Assembly (NCBI RefSeq): GCF_003443535.1
Contig: NZ_CP031946.1
Location: forward strand, 2,622,501-2,686,500
Reading direction: 5' to 3'
Length of the DNA: 64,000 nucleotides
Origin: Ruegeria sp. AD91A
GTDB lineage: Bacteria; Pseudomonadota; Alphaproteobacteria; Rhodobacterales; Rhodobacteraceae
Shown here: piece by piece, positions 61,041 through 64,000 of the stretch
How positions within the stretch are numbered: position 1 is the first letter of the stretch
Layout of the letters: every line of letters begins with the position of its first letter
Notes under the pieces: generated by a model
Seen by the model: the letters and a program-made list of their open reading frames with translations, nothing else
Databases searched by the model: none
What the model was told of the DNA's origin: nothing
Translations under genes and position numbers: made by a program

Positions 61041-61432
61041 TTAATCGGTATCCTCGAAGTCGATATGAATATGATTTCCATCAGGATCGGCCACATGGAT
61101 TTGGATCATGCGGGGCACTGGGACTTCGGTTTTGCGATACTGCATCTGACGTGATGCCAGTTTTTCTTCAAATGGTCTCAATCTCAGTCATGCGCTGCCA
61201 TAAAGTCCACGCTCATGTCATCCGTCGCAAAAAGGCTTCAGCCGACGTTAGGTGTTCCTTCTTGACCCACTAGGTGGAGCACGGCGTCATCACCCGCATA
61301 CAACCATGCTCCAGGAAACGGAAAATCAGGACGAGCCCCGAGTCTCAAACCCAAGACCTCTTCATACCAAGTAACCATGTCAGACAACTTAGTTGTCACG
61401 ATATTCACATGATCTAGTCGCTCAATTCTCAT
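61041..61432 (-). pseudogene. Decayed VOC-family (glyoxalase/dioxygenase fold) gene
   Basis: The first 64 codons are intact (IERLDHVNIVTTKLSDMV, WLYAGDDAVLHLVG). Then a TGA ends the frame, more stops follow, and the matching C-terminus (QMQYRKTEVPVPRMIQIHV, then DPDGNHIHIDF) lies in another frame, ending at 61041. Part of the middle strand has frameshifts. The ATG directly follows the stop of the alcohol dehydrogenase gene, so it was once co-transcribed with it. Confidence 0.8.
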
Positions 61433-62446
61433 CTAAAAACCCTCAAGCACGAGCTTTCCTTTGGCCTTGCCACTTTCGAGGATAGCATGCGCTTTCATTA
61501 AGTTTGCAGCATTGATTGTACCAAGTGTATCGGTTGCTGTGGATCTGATCTTTCCATCGTCTATCAACCCGGCAACCTGATTCAGTATTTCGCTTTGACG
61601 ATTCATATCTCCAGTCCCAAACAGCGACCGAGTGTACATGAACTCCCAATGCAAAGAGATCGATTTGGGTTTGAATGGCGCGATGTCAAAGGTCTCAGGA
61701 TCATCGATCAACCCAAAGCGACCTTGAGGTGTCATCACCTCTCCGGCTTGAGTCGCATAAAGCTGGGAATGGTTCGTTGAATAGATGAAATCCACGCTTT
61801 CGATATCGAGAGCCCCGAGTTGTGTGCTAAAAGGTTCCGCATGGTTGATGACATGGTGTGCGCCAAGCTCTTGAACCCAGTCTTGTGTCTCGGGGCGGGA
61901 CGCCGTCGCTATCACTGTCAATTCAGTGAGAGCCCGGGCCAATTGAATGGTGATTGACCCGACACCGCCTGCGCCACCTATAACCAGCAACGTATTTGTC
62001 CCGCCGGGAATGGCATCTTGGACTCGCAAGCGGTCGAACAGCATCTCATAAGCAGTGAGCGTCGTAAGCGGCATCGCCGCAGCCGCTGATGCAGGTATGG
62101 ATTTAGGAGCAGCCCCCACGATGCGCTCATCCACAAGATGGTATTCGGCATTGGTTCCAGGCCGATTGATCGCCCCGGCATACCAAACGGTGTCTCCCGG
62201 TTTGAAAGTCTCGACCTCTTCGCCAACGGCTTCGACGATCCCTACGGCGTCCCACCCTAGAATGTCAGGTGCGGGACCCTCAGGAGCACGTCGTTGCCGA
62301 ATTTTTGTGTCGACCGGGTTCACCGAAACGGCTTGCACTTCGACAAGCAAATCATGACCTGACGGGGTGGGTTTGTCTGCTTCGAATTCGATCAATGCAT
62401 CCGCCTGATCAATTGGTCCGGCCGTACGAAATCCAACAGCTTTCAT
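61433..62446 (-). CDS. Zinc-type/quinone-oxidoreductase family dehydrogenase (MDR superfamily)
   Basis: The 337-residue medium-chain dehydrogenase belongs to the quinone oxidoreductase branch. The N-terminal catalytic domain has EVQAVSVNPVDTKIRQRR, the Rossmann part has VIGGAGGVGSITIQLA, and the C-terminal tail is INAANLMKAHAILESGKAKG. No structural-zinc cysteine set is visible, so NADPH-quinone or enone reduction is more likely than alcohol oxidation. The start at 62446 follows GAGGAGCACGCC. It lies 26 bases downstream of the ABM gene and under probable control of the divergent LysR. Confidence 0.86.
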   Translation of the reverse strand: MKAVGFRTAGPIDQADALIEFEADKPTPSGHDLLVEVQAVSVNPVDTKIRQRRAPEGPAPDILGWDAVGIVEAVGEEVETFKPGDTVWYAGAINRPGTNAEYHLVDERIVGAAPKSIPASAAAAMPLTTLTAYEMLFDRLRVQDAIPGGTNTLLVIGGAGGVGSITIQLARALTELTVIATASRPETQDWVQELGAHHVINHAEPFSTQLGALDIESVDFIYSTNHSQLYATQAGEVMTPQGRFGLIDDPETFDIAPFKPKSISLHWEFMYTRSLFGTGDMNRQSEILNQVAGLIDDGKIRSTATDTLGTINAANLMKAHAILESGKAKGKLVLEGF

Positions 62447-62472
62447 GGCGTGCTCCTCGTTCTGGTTCAAAA

Positions 62473-62763
62473 TCAACCGATGACGGTCATCTCATTCAAT
62501 GTGAATTCGGCGACCGCTCCGTCTGTCGCCGCCATGTATGCAGCCAGATGTGGGGCCCCCATATGAGTTTGCCAAAGCTCTCGGCTTTCCCAATTTTCAT
62601 AAAACACGAAATGAGCCGGGTTATCGTTGTCTTGGTGCAGGTCGTAGTTGATGCAACCTTTTTCAGACCGGGTGATGTCGATGAGCTTGGTGAGCTCTGC
62701 TTTGACAAGGTCGATCTTGCCGGGGTTGGCTTTGATGTTGGCGACAATGGTCAGCTTGGCCAT
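62473..62763 (-). CDS. ABM-domain putative quinol monooxygenase
   Basis: The 96-residue ABM domain begins LTIVANIKANPGKIDLVKAE, with CINYDLHQDNDNPAHFVFYE and an active-site-like WQTHMGAPHL. The YgiN/quinol monooxygenase subgroup fits well. It is the first gene of the minus-strand operon with the oxidoreductase and the dead VOC gene, suggesting a quinone detoxification unit. Confidence 0.85.
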   Translation of the reverse strand: MAKLTIVANIKANPGKIDLVKAELTKLIDITRSEKGCINYDLHQDNDNPAHFVFYENWESRELWQTHMGAPHLAAYMAATDGAVAEFTLNEMTVIG

Positions 62764-62865
62764 CAGGTCGTTCCTTTGCTGTTTCGTTGGTGTCGTAGAT
62801 TTACGCCGCCGACAAAACGGGATAAACAGTCATTCATCGGAAATATAATCCGGAAATACCGACCA

Positions 62866-63753
62866 ATGCTGCTCGACAACCTCCGCCTCTTCCTGACCAT
62901 CGCCGAGAAAGGCAGCCTTGTCGCGGCGGCCCGAGAGACAGGTTTATCGAGTACAACTGTCTCCGAACGGCTCGCTACGCTGGAATCACACTACGGTGTG
63001 GTATTGTTCAACCGAACGACACGCTCAATCAGTTTGACCGAAGAGGGTCGGGTCCTGATCGATGGTGCCAAGAGCGTTCTCAGTGAAGTCACCGACCTCG
63101 ACACCCGCATTCGCCTCGGCGCCGAAACCCTTTCTGGCCTGATCCGCGTCAGTGCGCCTATTGATTTTGGTCGTGGTGTTGTCTCTGATGTGATCGCTGA
63201 ATTCACCGAAGAGAACCCGGCTGTGTCGATAGAACTGTCGCTATCCGATGGCTATGTCGATCTCGTGGGTCAGGGTTTTGACTTGGCTGTTCGGTTTGGG
63301 GACATCACCGACAGCTCACTCCGAATACGCAACCTTGGAAGCTACCCGCGTTTCGTCTGCGCAGCACCCAGCTATCTGGCGACATATGGAGCACCAGAAC
63401 TGCCCGAAGACCTCGCAAATCATAACTGCCTGGTTATGCGTTTCGGTGGTTCGCTCGACAATGTTTGGGAGTTTGGCGCAGGCCGAGAACGCCAGCTTGT
63501 TCCAGTCAAGGGAAACCGAATTGTAAATGATGGCTCGCTTATCCGCAGTTGGGCTCTGGCAGGCCATGGCATTGTGTTGAAGTCGGAACTGGATGTTGGC
63601 GATGATGTCAGAGCCGGAAAGCTTGTGGCACTGTTAGGCGACTTCCTCCCACCACCCAAGCCGCTACAAATGATGTTTCCACCCGGTCGAGCCCAACCTC
63701 GCCGAGTGGCAGAGTTCGCGCAGTATCTACGCCGGAAAATGGGTGCGGTCTGA
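62866..63753 (+). CDS. LysR-family regulator divergent from the ABM/oxidoreductase operon
   Basis: The 295-residue regulator has a LysR winged helix (GSLVAAARETGLSSTTVSERL) and a substrate-binding domain (ATYGAPELPEDLANHNCLVM). It belongs to the CrgA/quinone-responsive-like group by general shape. The start at 62866 (MLLDNLRLFLTIAEKG) has a weak binding site; the longer upstream frame is not coding-like. The divergent position and the direct repeat CGGAAATA (62838-62845 and 62851-62858) in the spacer suggest it controls the neighbouring operon. Confidence 0.87.
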   Translation: MLLDNLRLFLTIAEKGSLVAAARETGLSSTTVSERLATLESHYGVVLFNRTTRSISLTEEGRVLIDGAKSVLSEVTDLDTRIRLGAETLSGLIRVSAPIDFGRGVVSDVIAEFTEENPAVSIELSLSDGYVDLVGQGFDLAVRFGDITDSSLRIRNLGSYPRFVCAAPSYLATYGAPELPEDLANHNCLVMRFGGSLDNVWEFGAGRERQLVPVKGNRIVNDGSLIRSWALAGHGIVLKSELDVGDDVRAGKLVALLGDFLPPPKPLQMMFPPGRAQPRRVAEFAQYLRRKMGAV

Positions 63754-64000
63754 CCCAAACGGGTACAAGCAGCTGCGAACTGTTCCAAGAGGGCAATTCT
63801 TCAGCGCTCAGTTTCAAGATCACTCAACGACCCACAACCTTTTTGGAAGTCGCGCTAGACCCAGACCATTCGATCCTCAAACCACATTTTACCACCTGAG
63901 ATCATAACGATTCCAAGGCAGATGAACCCGATATCGAACTTCCACAATATCTGTAGGGACGCGCATAGCGCTGCATCCCTATCATTAATTTTATTCAGAA
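63754..64000. other. Right end of the window, no gene seen
   Basis: These 247 bases hold no frame that I can support. The sequence is A/T-rich towards the end and may contain the 3' part of a gene that begins outside the window. Confidence 0.5.

Noticed and set aside
62269..62865. 200-codon upstream extension of the right-hand LysR gene
   Set aside because: It overlaps the oxidoreductase and ABM genes on the other strand and lacks LysR similarity; the LysR domain starts at 62866.

Overview
The window reads as chromosomal DNA of an alphaproteobacterium of the Roseobacter group (Rhodobacteraceae). The basis is the 5' end of a 16S rRNA gene with roseobacter-like helices, plus gene content typical of marine Rhodobacteraceae: AcnB, L-cysteate sulfo-lyase, TTT transporters and several roseobacter-type exported proteins. 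I do not assign a genus.

Core part (1-29.2 kb): 16S rRNA start and its promoter (minus strand), the MsrPQ methionine sulfoxide repair pair, a Tat-exported cyclase-family hydrolase, ClpB, PyrF, DinB, an N-formylglutamate amidohydrolase relative, tRNA-Val, ribosomal protein L36, a FutA/FbpA-type iron-binding protein, an XRE-cupin/GNAT pair, AcnB, a serine hydrolase, and a sulfonate/osmolyte block. That block holds a LysR regulator divergent from a probable cysteate sulfo-lyase (cuyA), an Asp/Glu racemase-family gene, a second LysR, and a betaine-type ABC transporter coupled to an alpha/beta hydrolase. Two exported-protein genes in this part are broken exactly in or just after their signal peptides (an A6 run at 3.67 kb, a TAG at 8.25 kb). 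Either sequencing error or recent mutation could explain this.

Accessory part (29.2-47.7 kb): an island starts inside the 3' end of tRNA-Thr. The last 16 bases of the tRNA end are repeated at 44.5 kb, so 29243-44550 looks like an integrated element. It carries a HAD phosphatase coupled to a four-helix membrane protein, a nuclease with a small Cys/His-rich exported peptide, an exported protein, a 958-residue alpha/beta-hydrolase-TM-propeller protein, several tiny genes with strong ribosome binding sites, integrase tails, a ClpP-like protein, a 1.6-kb non-coding stretch rich in CCTNAGG-like words, and a Tat-exported orphan. Just outside the distal repeat lie a frameshifted tyrosine integrase, an IS5-family (IS427-like) copy bordered by CTAG, a SAM methyltransferase and an IS1595-type transposase remnant.

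Catabolic part (47.7-57 kb): a tightly coupled minus-strand operon (TctC, TctB, TctA, ABM protein, MBL hydrolase, OtnK-like kinase, OtnC-like decarboxylase) is divergent from a plus-strand operon (isopropylmalate/tartrate dehydrogenase-like enzyme, Gfo/Idh/MocA dehydrogenase, GntR regulator). Together these suggest uptake and breakdown of a sugar acid or its lactone, by a route that lacks the usual OtnI and LtnD partners.

Right end (57-64 kb): a MarR-controlled Tat-exported nitroreductase-like gene with palindromic operators, a CIA30-family protein, TspO, small proteins, a decayed VOC gene, and a LysR divergent from an ABM/quinone-oxidoreductase pair. The best candidates for undescribed biology are the HAD/membrane cassette and the hydrolase-propeller protein in the island, and the modified acid-sugar pathway.
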